From positions 3,472,001 through 3,536,000 of the forward strand of contig CBDCGC010000003.1 of NCBI GenBank assembly GCA_965216585.1: DNA of 64,000 bases. The letters run 5' to 3'. Below, in pieces: positions 33,501 through 41,763 of this stretch (position 1 is the stretch's first letter; each line of letters opens with the position of its first letter). Origin of the DNA: CADEER01 sp965216585 (GTDB lineage Bacteria > Desulfobacterota > Binatia > HRBIN30 > CADEER01). The position numbers were made by a program, and so were the translations under genes. The notes under the pieces are model-generated. The model made no database searches. It was not told the origin of the DNA and saw only the letters and a list, made by a program, of their open reading frames with translations.

Positions 33501-33708
33501 GCGAGCGCCGCCGCAGCCCGCCGGCGCGGAGGCGGTAGCTCTCGCGGGCGAAGCCTGCCGCGACGAGCTTCTCGATTTGCGGAATCAGCCCTTCGCTCGT
33601 ACCCAGAGTTTGGAAAGCGCGGTTGCTGTTGCGGTGGGCTGGGGAAACGGCGTATTTGGTACGCTTCGTGAAGCGCTTGCCGGCGTTCCCAATAAATCGC
33701 GGATTGCC

Positions 33709-35304
33709 ATGCCCTACGAGAATGCGGAGAGGCTGTCGGCGCTCGATGCCATGTTCCTCGGCATCGAATCGTCGGAAGTCCACATGCACATTGGGTCCGT
33801 TTCCATATTCGAAGCGGGCCCGCTGCGCGAAGAAGACGGTAGCCTTGCCATCGAGCGGCTCGAGCACTCGATTGAGAGTGCCGTTTCCTACCGGCCGCGG
33901 TTGCGCCAGCGCATCGACTACGTTCCGATTCTGGGCCACCCGGTGTGGGTGGACGATGAGCGGTTCAACCTCCGCTTTCACATTCGCCACATCAGTCTGC
34001 CCAAACCGGGAACTCCGCGACAGCTCAAGCGACTGGCGGCGCGTATCGTCTCGCAGTCGCTCGATCGCAGCAAGCCGCTGTGGGAGATTTGGTTCGTCGA
34101 TGGCCTGCAGGGCGATCGTTTTGCTCAGATCATCAAGGTGCACCATTGCATGGCGGACGGTGCCGCCGGCGTCGATCTGATGACGGCGTTGCTCTCGATG
34201 TCGCCTGAGACGGAGCCGAAGCCCGCCAAGCGCTGGGTCGCGAGCGCACGTCCTTCGGGCGGGCGGCTGCTCATCGACGAGCTGGTCTATCGCAGCACCT
34301 TTCCGTTGGCGGCTTTGAAAGCTGGGCTCAGTCTCGCCAACAGCCCGCAGCGCTCGCTTGCCAATCTGCGACAGACGATGGAGGGAGTGAACGATTTTCT
34401 GTTGAACGGTGCACTGCCGGCGTCGAGAACTCCGTTGAATCCGAAGGTTGGTCCGTACCGCCGTCTCGATTGGCTCGACGTCGATCTCGATCGGGTGAAG
34501 CTGATCAAGAATCGCCTCGGCGGAACCGTCAACGATGTCGTTCTCGCAGTCGTCAGCGGCGCCATGCGGACGTTTCTCGGTTCTCGTGGAATGGATGTCG
34601 ACGATCTCGTCTTTCGCGCCGCCGCTCCGGTCAATGTTCGTCGCAAGGGACAACATCTCAAAGGCAACCATGTGTCATCGCTGATCCTGGAGCTTCCGGT
34701 TGGCGAGGCCGATCCCGTCAAGCGACTTTCTCGCGTCATCAAAGCGACGACGCACGCCAAGTCGACGCATCAGGAAATGACGACGGAGGTGCTCGAGGAT
34801 CTGAGCGATCGCACCTTTCCGGGCTTGCTCGTGCAACTGGGCAAGGCGGTGCCATGGCTCCGCCCTTGCAACACGATCGTCACGAACGTTCCCGGGCCGA
34901 ACTTCCCCCTCTACTTGTTGGGGGCAAAATTGCTCGAAGTCTATCCGTGCGTCCCGTTGCTCGGAAACACCGGCGTTGCGATCGCGCTGTTCAGCTACAA
35001 TGGGCGGCTGTTCTGGGGCTTCAACGGAGAATGGGATGAGTTGCCCGATTTGCACGATCTCACCGAAGCGGTCGAGACCGAGCTCGCGGTCATGTATGCC
35101 GCCGCGGAGAAGGCGCCGGTCAAAGCGCCGAGCTCGCCACGCCCGCGTGCAAAGGCCAAGAAAGAGAAGCGAACCGCCGCCAAGCGAGCTTCACCTGGCA
35201 AAGCGCCGAGCCCTCGCGCGTCAGCGAAAAAGAAGAAGCGAGCCGGCCCCAAACGGAGCTCACCGGTCGGCGCGCGAGCCGCGCGGCGCCGATCGGCGCG
35301 TTAG
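33709..35304 (+). CDS. Wax ester synthase/diacylglycerol acyltransferase (WS/DGAT) with a basic tail
   Basis: A 531-residue acyltransferase that joins acyl-CoA to a fatty alcohol or diacylglycerol to make storage lipid. The active site KVHHCMADGAAG (HHxxxDG, H145-G151) is intact, and RLSALDAMFLGIES, LWEIWFVDGLQGDRFA, GGTVNDVVLAVVSGAMR and NTIVTNVPGP match the family. The last 65 residues (467-531) are an Ala/Lys/Arg/Ser/Pro tail with clusters such as AKKKKRAGPKR that resembles histone-H1-like or polyanion-binding tails and is unusual for this enzyme. The start at 33709 begins the conserved N-terminus; the upstream 33501-33708 contains no recognised gene or signal. Confidence 0.9.
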   Translation: MPYENAERLSALDAMFLGIESSEVHMHIGSVSIFEAGPLREEDGSLAIERLEHSIESAVSYRPRLRQRIDYVPILGHPVWVDDERFNLRFHIRHISLPKPGTPRQLKRLAARIVSQSLDRSKPLWEIWFVDGLQGDRFAQIIKVHHCMADGAAGVDLMTALLSMSPETEPKPAKRWVASARPSGGRLLIDELVYRSTFPLAALKAGLSLANSPQRSLANLRQTMEGVNDFLLNGALPASRTPLNPKVGPYRRLDWLDVDLDRVKLIKNRLGGTVNDVVLAVVSGAMRTFLGSRGMDVDDLVFRAAAPVNVRRKGQHLKGNHVSSLILELPVGEADPVKRLSRVIKATTHAKSTHQEMTTEVLEDLSDRTFPGLLVQLGKAVPWLRPCNTIVTNVPGPNFPLYLLGAKLLEVYPCVPLLGNTGVAIALFSYNGRLFWGFNGEWDELPDLHDLTEAVETELAVMYAAAEKAPVKAPSSPRPRAKAKKEKRTAAKRASPGKAPSPRASAKKKKRAGPKRSSPVGARAARRRSAR

Positions 35305-35314
35305 CGTTCCGGGT

Positions 35315-35731
35315 TCACGTCGCAGCGGAGCTTCCCCCATCTACCTCACGCATCTCGGCGGCGTTCCAAAAGGCGCGCAGTGAGCGGATCTTCCCCGCGT
35401 CGTCGAACGAGACGACGTCGATGACGTCGATTTCAACTTCGCGCTCGCCGAGCGTGAGACGCAGGCGAAAAGGCATCGCCGCCTGCCCGTCGGCGGTCGT
35501 GACGATCGGACCGGTCGTCGTCGGTCGAGGCCGCGAATAGGCAAAGCCCTTGCGGAAGAAGGCGCGTACGTTCTCGCGGCCGACCGCTCGTGTCGTCGCG
35601 CCGCCGCCGACCGGATCCTCGACCGATACATCGTCGCTCATCATGTCGACGATCGCGTCGACGTCGCCGGCCGCAACGAGCTGGAGGTACCGACTCATGG
35701 TTTCGCGAATGTGAGTGCGACGTAAGGCCAT
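35315..35731 (-). CDS. ksi: Steroid delta(5)-3-ketosteroid isomerase
   Basis: A 138-residue NTF2-fold protein that closely follows Pseudomonas ketosteroid isomerase, which moves the 5,6 double bond of 3-keto-steroids to the 4,5 position. Compared from memory with the P. putida enzyme, all three catalytic residues are in register: Y15 (MSRYLQLV), D39 (VEDPVG) and D105 (DVIDVVSFD). The stretches GRENVRAFFRKGF and AMPFRLRL also match, as does the AFWNAAEM end. This makes a true ketosteroid isomerase likely, rather than just a SnoaL-like protein. It is convergent with the wax ester synthase gene, with a 10-bp gap. Confidence 0.85.
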   Translation of the reverse strand: MALRRTHIRETMSRYLQLVAAGDVDAIVDMMSDDVSVEDPVGGGATTRAVGRENVRAFFRKGFAYSRPRPTTTGPIVTTADGQAAMPFRLRLTLGEREVEIDVIDVVSFDDAGKIRSLRAFWNAAEMREVDGGSSAAT

Positions 35732-35768
35732 CGTTGCCAGCTACCTTTGTTGGCGGGGAAAGCGACGA

Positions 35769-37103
35769 TCACGAGACGGTTCGAAAAACGAGCTTGAGAA
35801 TCCGATTGCGCGATACGCTTGCCACCTCGACGCGGTACTGACCTAGGTGCAGAGTGTCTCCTTGCTTGGGCAAGCGGCCGAGCTTGGCGATGACGATGCC
35901 GCCGATGGTGTCGGCTTCGTGCTCGATGTTGCGCAGGTCGAGGAGGCGCTCCGCTTCGGGGAGCTCGAGCTTGCCGACGACTTCGATGGAACCGTCCGGA
36001 TGGCGCACCACCACATCTGGCTCGTCGTCGAATTCGTCGCCCAATGGTCCGACGATCTTCTCCAGGGCGTCTTCGAGAAAGGCCAGCCCGACGGCGGTGC
36101 CGTGCTCGTCGACGACGACGGCGCAGTGGTGGCGCATGCGCTGCATCCGCACGATCATCGCCGACAGGGGTTGCTTGTCCGAAACAAAGAGTGCCTCGCG
36201 GACGAGCGGCTGTAGATCTTCCACCGGGCCCTTCAAGAGCTGGCCCATGACGTCTTTGGCGTGGATCATGCCGATCACTGAATCCAGATCGCTGGTGCAC
36301 AGTGGGAAACGCGAGTGGCCGCTGTCGCGGATGATCTCCAGGTTGGTCTTTACGGGATTCTGTAGCGACAGGTCGGTGGCGTCGACGCGCGGTACCATGA
36401 TGTGACGGACCTCGAGCGCGATCAGGGAGAAGACGTTGTCGGCGAGCTCGTGCTGGCGCAGAGAGATGTTCCCCGCATCGGCCGAGGCGGCGAGAATGGT
36501 GCGGATCTCGTCGAGGGAGGCGACGACGTCGCCGTGCTCGTCGGCGGGCAGGCCGGCGGCGCGCAGCAGCCAGTTCGACAGCTCGTTGATCAGCCAGATG
36601 AAGGGGCGGAAGAGCGTCGTGAACCACGACAGCGGGCGTACGACGCTGAGGGTGGTGTCGAAGGAGCGCTGGATGGCCCAGATCTTGGGCGCCTGCTCGC
36701 CGATCGTCATGTGGAGAATGGTGATCACCGTGAGCGCGATCGCCAGTGCAACGCCGTGCAGCAGAGCGCTGTCGGCCGGGTGCTCCCACCCCATCCACTC
36801 CATGCCGGCCAGGAGAAGCTCGGCGATCGCCGGTTCGGCGAGCCAGCCCAGGATCAACGAGGCCAAGGTAATGCCGAGCTGGCAGGCGGAAAGGTAGAGG
36901 TTGAGGTTGGCGTGAATGTGCCTGGCGAGGGTTGCGCGCCGATCGCTGGAGTCGGCGAGCTCGGCGCCGCGAACCTTGACCAGGGCGAACTCCGCGGCGA
37001 CGAAGAAGCCGTTGGCGGCGACGAAGAACAGAGTCGTCGCTAGACGCAGACCGAACGTCGCGAAATCGAAACCCTCACTGGCGTGCATTTGGCGTCGGAT
37101 CAT
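35769..37103 (-). CDS. CorC/HlyC-family membrane protein (CNNM-CBS-CorC_HlyC)
   Basis: A 444-residue inner-membrane protein of the CNNM/CorC type, associated with Mg2+/Co2+ transport or resistance. The N-terminal DUF21 domain has about three to four helices (LATTLFFVAANGFFVAAEFALVKVR, LGITLASLILGWLAEPAIAEL, ALAIALTVITILHMTIGEQAPK). Two CBS motifs follow (HIMVPRVDATDLSL, DSVIGMIHAKDVMGQLLKG) and the C-terminal CorC_HlyC domain has RHHCAVVVDEHGTAVGLAFL and IGGIVIAKLGRLPKQGD. The ATG at 37103 is preferred; a TTG at 37127 is the only longer start. No neighbour link is evident. Confidence 0.9.
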   Translation of the reverse strand: MIRRQMHASEGFDFATFGLRLATTLFFVAANGFFVAAEFALVKVRGAELADSSDRRATLARHIHANLNLYLSACQLGITLASLILGWLAEPAIAELLLAGMEWMGWEHPADSALLHGVALAIALTVITILHMTIGEQAPKIWAIQRSFDTTLSVVRPLSWFTTLFRPFIWLINELSNWLLRAAGLPADEHGDVVASLDEIRTILAASADAGNISLRQHELADNVFSLIALEVRHIMVPRVDATDLSLQNPVKTNLEIIRDSGHSRFPLCTSDLDSVIGMIHAKDVMGQLLKGPVEDLQPLVREALFVSDKQPLSAMIVRMQRMRHHCAVVVDEHGTAVGLAFLEDALEKIVGPLGDEFDDEPDVVVRHPDGSIEVVGKLELPEAERLLDLRNIEHEADTIGGIVIAKLGRLPKQGDTLHLGQYRVEVASVSRNRILKLVFRTVS

Positions 37104-37232
37104 CAGGGTTTCCCGATGGCGAGTCAATGTAGCAACGGCGAAATGTCGAGGGCGTTCGGACGTTGTCGCGCGGCTTCTTTCGCGGTCGGGTAGGGGTGGT
37201 CAGCACGCGCACCGCGCTGCTATGGTTTTCTG

Positions 37233-38516
37233 ATGGACGCACTCGCTTCGTGGCTCTTCTTGGCTGTTAGCTTGTGGGGTGCGTGGTTCACCTTCAACGT
37301 CTATCGGCCGATCGTGCGGCACCCCCGTCTGTCGGCCATCTCGTTCTTCGCTGGTTGGCTCACCGGTGAGCTGGCGCTGCACCACATCGCCATCCAGGCG
37401 GTCTTCACCGCCGTCTTTGCCTGGCTGGGTGCGCTCGGTCATCGGCCGGGGCAGCTCGGTCTGTTGATCACCTTGGCGTCGTGGGCAGCGCTGGCGTACT
37501 GCTTTGGCAGGGCACGCGCCACCGGCACCGTCATGGAGGATGCTCTCGCCGACGGGATCGAAGATCTCGATCGCAGCGACTTTGTCGAGGATCCACTCAC
37601 CGAGGTCGATTGGCGCGAGGTGATCTTGCCGTTCCCCTTGCATCGCAAGAGCGTCGAGCGGATCCGGGACATCACCTACGCGCGGGTTCGCGGGTTGAAC
37701 CTCAAACTCGACGTCTATCGCTCATGGGATCTGCCGAGCTCGGCGCGGGTGCCGGTGTTGTTACAGATCCACGGCGGTGCCTGGGTGCTGGGCTCGAAGA
37801 ATGAACAGGGCATTCCGCTCATGCGGCGCATGGCCGAGCGCGGTTGGGTTTGCGTGTCGGTAGACTACCGGCTGAGCCCGCATGCGACCTTTCCCGATCA
37901 CCTGATCGACGTGAAGCGTTCGATCGCCTGGATTCGTGAGAACATCGCCGACTACGGCGGCGATCCGCGCCGGGTGGTTGCCACCGGCGGTTCGGCGGGC
38001 GGTCATCTGTGTGCTCTGGTCGGACTGACGGCGAACGATCCCTCCTACCAGCCGGGCTTCGAAGACGTCGACACATCGGTCATCGCCTGCGTTCCCTTCT
38101 ATGGCGTCTACGACTTCACCAACCGCTTTGGTCATTGGCCGCACGCTGGCTTGGCGAGAGTGCTCGAAAAGCAGGTCATGAAGGCGTCGCTCGAGGAGTC
38201 GGCGGAAGAGTACCAAGCGGCGTCGCCGATGAGCCAAATCCACGCCGATGCGCCGCCCTTTCTCCTCGTTCACGGCACGCACGACACGCTGGTGCCGGTC
38301 GAAGACGCGCGTCACTTTTCGCGCATGCTGCGCGAAGTTTCCAGACGGCCCGTCGTCTACGCCGAGATTCCGGGGGCGCAGCACGCCTTCGAGATCTTTC
38401 CGTCTCTGCGTGCTGACCTCGTTCTGAAAGGGGTCGAACGTTTTCTCACCTGGGTCGAGCGGCGCAGCGACACGGCTGTCGATCTGTCTGCAGAGGCGAT
38501 GTCGAGGACTGCCTGA
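37233..38516 (+). CDS. Membrane-anchored alpha/beta-hydrolase (HSL/carboxylesterase type)
   Basis: A 427-residue esterase. The first 100 residues contain about three hydrophobic segments (WLFLAVSLWGAWFTFNVY, ISFFAGWLTGELALHHIAIQ, QLGLLITLASWAALAYCF), so it is held in the membrane. The catalytic domain has the oxyanion motif QIHGGAWVLG, the nucleophile ATGGSAGGHLCALVG, the acid in HGTHDTLVPVEDA and the histidine in GAQHAFEIFP. Its stop overlaps the ATG of the Baeyer-Villiger monooxygenase by 1 bp (TGATG). A linked role in opening the ester or lactone made by that enzyme is a reasonable inference. Confidence 0.88.
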   Translation: MDALASWLFLAVSLWGAWFTFNVYRPIVRHPRLSAISFFAGWLTGELALHHIAIQAVFTAVFAWLGALGHRPGQLGLLITLASWAALAYCFGRARATGTVMEDALADGIEDLDRSDFVEDPLTEVDWREVILPFPLHRKSVERIRDITYARVRGLNLKLDVYRSWDLPSSARVPVLLQIHGGAWVLGSKNEQGIPLMRRMAERGWVCVSVDYRLSPHATFPDHLIDVKRSIAWIRENIADYGGDPRRVVATGGSAGGHLCALVGLTANDPSYQPGFEDVDTSVIACVPFYGVYDFTNRFGHWPHAGLARVLEKQVMKASLEESAEEYQAASPMSQIHADAPPFLLVHGTHDTLVPVEDARHFSRMLREVSRRPVVYAEIPGAQHAFEIFPSLRADLVLKGVERFLTWVERRSDTAVDLSAEAMSRTA

Positions 38517-39994
38517 TGGCGCCGGCGAACGGAAAGAAGGACCTGCCGATTGCTATCCTTGGCGCCGGCTTTGCCGGCATCGGCATGGCCATCCAGCTCA
38601 AGAAGGCGGGTATCGAGTCGTTCGCGATCTTCGAGCGAGCCGACGAGATCGGCGGCACGTGGCGCGACAACACCTACCCGGGCGCGGCGTGTGACGTGCC
38701 GTCGCATGTCTATTCGCTATCGTTCGAACCAAAGGCCGATTGGAGTCGCGCTTACGCGGAATCGTTTGAGATCCAGGACTACCTTCTCGATCTGGTCGAA
38801 AAGTGGGGGCTGCGCGACCACCTGCACCTGGCAACGGAGATCACTGGCGCTTCGTTCGACGAAGAGCGCGGTATGTGGAGCTTGCAAACGAGCAGCGGAG
38901 AAGCTCATGACGCGCGCGTCGTCGTCGCCGGCCTCGGCGGGCTGGTCGACCCGTCCTATCCGGACATCAAGGGGATCGATGCGTTTGCCGGGCACACGTT
39001 CCACACCGCGCGCTGGGACCATGAATACGATCTGCACGGCAAGAAAGTCGCCGTCATTGGCACCGGTGCCAGCGCCGTGCAGGTAGTTCCTACGATCGCG
39101 TCTCAGGTCGGTCACCTGAGCGTCTTTCAGCGCACCCCCGCGTGGGTCATGCCCAAGCCGGACAAGGAGTACTCGGCGGCGGAGAAGAGCTTTTACCAGC
39201 GCCATCCGTTGGCGCTGCGGGCCAGCCGCTTCGTCAAATATTGGCTGAGCGAGGTCTTCGGCCCGATGGTCTTCCTCGATTCGAAATTCCTCTCGGCGAT
39301 CGCCCAGGCCGGCTCGATGCGGCACTTGCGGCAAAGCGTGTCCGATCCTGAATTACGGCGAAAGCTGACGCCGAACTTTCAGTTTGGTTGCAAGCGCGTT
39401 CTCATTTCCAACGACTACTGGTCGAGCTTCGCGCGCGACGACGTGTCGCTCGTTACCGAAGCGATCGATGAGATCGTGCCGCAGGGGATTCGCACCACCG
39501 ATGGCCAGGTGCACGAGCTCGACGCCATCATCTTTGCGACCGGATTCGCGCTCGGTCTGGCGGCGGCTCCGTTTCCGGTAAGGGGGCGCGGCGCCATGAC
39601 ACTCGACGAGGCGTGGAGCGATGGCGCCGTGGCGTACAAGGGGATGACCGTTGCCGGCTTTCCCAACTGGTTTACCATGATGGGTCCCAACACCGGTCCG
39701 GGGCACACGTCGGTCCTGGTCTACACCGAGGCGCAGATCTCGCATGCGTTGCAAGCGATCGAGAAGATCATCGCCGAAGATCTCAAGTTCGTCGACGTCA
39801 AGCAGGAAGTGCAGGACGCCTACAACGAAGGCATCCAAGGCCGCATGAAGTACATGGTGTGGAGCATGGCCTGTAGCCCCTGGTATTTGTCGGAAGACGG
39901 CAAGAACCACTCTCTCTTCCCGGGTTTCGCCGTAGAGTACGTGCTGCGCTCTCGTAACTTCGACGCGTCGGAGTACGAGATCGTCCGGCACTGA
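38516..39994 (+). CDS. Flavin-containing Baeyer-Villiger-type monooxygenase
   Basis: A 492-residue class B flavoprotein monooxygenase. FAD site ILGAGFAGIGMAIQL (14-28), GGTWRDNTYPGAACDVPSHVY (46-66 region), the Baeyer-Villiger fingerprint FAGHTFHTARWD (157-168), the NADPH site IGTGASAVQVVPTIA and GPNTGPGHTS are present. Baeyer-Villiger monooxygenases insert oxygen beside a ketone, giving an ester or lactone; steroids and cyclic ketones are known substrates. It overlaps the upstream esterase gene by 1 bp, so the two are translationally coupled. Confidence 0.9.
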   Translation: MAPANGKKDLPIAILGAGFAGIGMAIQLKKAGIESFAIFERADEIGGTWRDNTYPGAACDVPSHVYSLSFEPKADWSRAYAESFEIQDYLLDLVEKWGLRDHLHLATEITGASFDEERGMWSLQTSSGEAHDARVVVAGLGGLVDPSYPDIKGIDAFAGHTFHTARWDHEYDLHGKKVAVIGTGASAVQVVPTIASQVGHLSVFQRTPAWVMPKPDKEYSAAEKSFYQRHPLALRASRFVKYWLSEVFGPMVFLDSKFLSAIAQAGSMRHLRQSVSDPELRRKLTPNFQFGCKRVLISNDYWSSFARDDVSLVTEAIDEIVPQGIRTTDGQVHELDAIIFATGFALGLAAAPFPVRGRGAMTLDEAWSDGAVAYKGMTVAGFPNWFTMMGPNTGPGHTSVLVYTEAQISHALQAIEKIIAEDLKFVDVKQEVQDAYNEGIQGRMKYMVWSMACSPWYLSEDGKNHSLFPGFAVEYVLRSRNFDASEYEIVRH

Positions 39995-40029
39995 GCGCTC
40001 TGCTCACGCTTTTTCTGCGATTGCGATTG

Positions 40030-41349
40030 ATGCTCCGGCGAGGTTCGCAGCTCGGCAAGTACAAGATTCGTCGCCGCGTCGCGACCGGTGGTTTTGCCAA
40101 CGTCTACGAGGCGCGCGACACCATCGAGGGGATCGCGGTCGCCTTGAAAATTCCGCACGCTTCGCTGGTTGACGACGATCTGATGGCGGACTTCCGCCGT
40201 GAGATTCGCATCGCGGCGGCCCTCGATCACCCCAATATCCTGCCCATTCGCAATGCGCAGATCATCGATGGACACTTCGTCGTCGCCTCGCCGCTGGGCG
40301 ACGAGAATCTCGCCCAGGTGTTGTCGCGGCGCATCTCGTTGCGGGCGAGAGTCACCTTGGTCGAGCAGATTCTCGCAGCCGTTGCCTATGCTCACGGTCA
40401 GAAGGTGATGCACTGTGACATCAAGCCGGAGAATTTCGTCGTCTTTGCCGGTCGGCGTCTGCGCCTGGCCGATTTCGGTGTCGCCCGCTTGGCGCGCTCA
40501 ACCGTCGCCATGTCCGGCGCCGGTACGGTTGGCTACATCGCACCCGAGCAGGCGGTCGGTCGCGCTTCGTTCCGCTCCGACGTCTTTTCGATCGGTGTCA
40601 TCCTCTGCGAGATGTTTGGTGGCGGCAAGCCCGACTGGCCCTATGAATGGCCGCCACCGCGTATCGATCGCCTGAAGCAGTCGACGCACGCCGAGCTTCG
40701 CAAACTGATCCGTCGTGCCATCGAACTCGATCCGCGCAAGCGCTACGCCGACGCGCGTGCGATGGAACGCGCCTTTCTCGCTCTCAAGAAGCAACGCAAA
40801 GTGTTGGCCGGCACGGCGCGCCGGCGGACGCGTCCGGTGCGCAACGGCAACGGCGCCGATTGGCGCACGATGCGCCAGCGCCAATTCAAGCGCATGTACG
40901 GCCGCGCCCTCGACCTCCAGGCAGAGTGCACTCGCTGCACGGGACCGATTGCCGAGAGTATGTCCTTCTGCCCGTGGTGTGGCGTCGAGCGCAAGCGCCA
41001 CACTGGCGCGACGCGACGCCGCCTGCGCTGCCCGCGCTGCCGGCGCGGCCGCAATCCCGATTGGAGGTACTGCCCGTGGTGCTGGGGCCCGGGCTTTTCA
41101 GAGGTGTCGGAGCGGGAATACAAAGACGCCAAGGCGACCGCCCGCTGCGCCAATCGCGAGTGCGAGCGCCGTGTCCTCAATCCCTTCATGCGCTACTGCC
41201 CGTGGTGCCACACCAAGGTTCGCAAAGCCTGGAAGCTGGAAGCGGCGCGCCATCGCTGCACGAGATGCTCGTGGAGCGTCGTGCCGGAGTACTGGACCAC
41301 CTGCCCCTGGTGTGGTGACCCGCTACCGCATGCCCACCGCACCGGCTGA
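40030..41349 (+). CDS. Serine/threonine protein kinase with four C-terminal zinc ribbons
   Basis: A 439-residue kinase. The Gly-loop ATGGFANVYEA (18-28), K40 (VALKIPH), E58, D130 in HCDIKPEN, N135 and DFG (148-150) are all present, so it should be active; HCD replaces the usual HRD arginine. APEQAVGRASFRSDVFSIGVIL is the activation-segment end. No membrane helix is seen. After a basic linker, residues 300-428 carry four zinc-ribbon pairs, each closing with CPWC (C300/C303/C314/C317; C334/C337/C348/C351; C373/C378/C390/C393; C410/C413/C425/C428). The ATG at 40030 is preferred to a TTG at 40021. Confidence 0.9.
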   Translation: MLRRGSQLGKYKIRRRVATGGFANVYEARDTIEGIAVALKIPHASLVDDDLMADFRREIRIAAALDHPNILPIRNAQIIDGHFVVASPLGDENLAQVLSRRISLRARVTLVEQILAAVAYAHGQKVMHCDIKPENFVVFAGRRLRLADFGVARLARSTVAMSGAGTVGYIAPEQAVGRASFRSDVFSIGVILCEMFGGGKPDWPYEWPPPRIDRLKQSTHAELRKLIRRAIELDPRKRYADARAMERAFLALKKQRKVLAGTARRRTRPVRNGNGADWRTMRQRQFKRMYGRALDLQAECTRCTGPIAESMSFCPWCGVERKRHTGATRRRLRCPRCRRGRNPDWRYCPWCWGPGFSEVSEREYKDAKATARCANRECERRVLNPFMRYCPWCHTKVRKAWKLEAARHRCTRCSWSVVPEYWTTCPWCGDPLPHAHRTG

Positions 41350-41350
41350 C

Positions 41351-41669
41351 CTGAACTCGCTGCGCTCGTAGGCTCAGGCGAGGCGCAGGCTGAGGTCGGT
41401 GATCGCTGGCGCGATATCCCATTCGAAAAGTCTCTCTGAACTCGCTGCGCTCGTAGGCTCAGGCGAGGCGCAGGCTGAGGTCGGTGATCGCTGGCGCGAT
41501 ATCCCATTCGAAAAGTCTCTCTGAACTCGCTGCGCTCGTAGGCTCAGGCGAGGCGCAGGCTGAGGTCGGTGATCGCTGGCGCGATATCCCATTCGAAAAG
41601 TCTCTCTGAACTCGCTGCGCTCGTAGGCTCAGGCGCAGGCTGAGGTCGGTGATCGCTGGCGCGATATCC
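41351..41669. repeat. 85-bp tandem repeat, three full units and a shortened fourth
   Basis: Units begin at 41351, 41436, 41521 and 41606, exactly 85 bp apart, each starting CTGAACTCGCTGCGCTCGTA and ending ATTCGAAAAGTCTCT. The copies are nearly identical. The fourth has a 5-bp deletion and stops after GGCGCGATATCC at 41669. The array starts 2 bp after the kinase stop and ends 94 bp before the amine dehydrogenase gene. No gene is supported between 41350 and 41763; open frames through the array are a by-product of the repeat. Confidence 0.95.
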
Positions 41670-41763
41670 GGCGGCCGCGCCGGTGGCTTTGCTAGTCTGG
41701 ATCTCGGAGCGCCTGCGGATCTCTTTCCCGGCGTAGTCAAAGTGGGGTAGTTTCTCGACCGAG

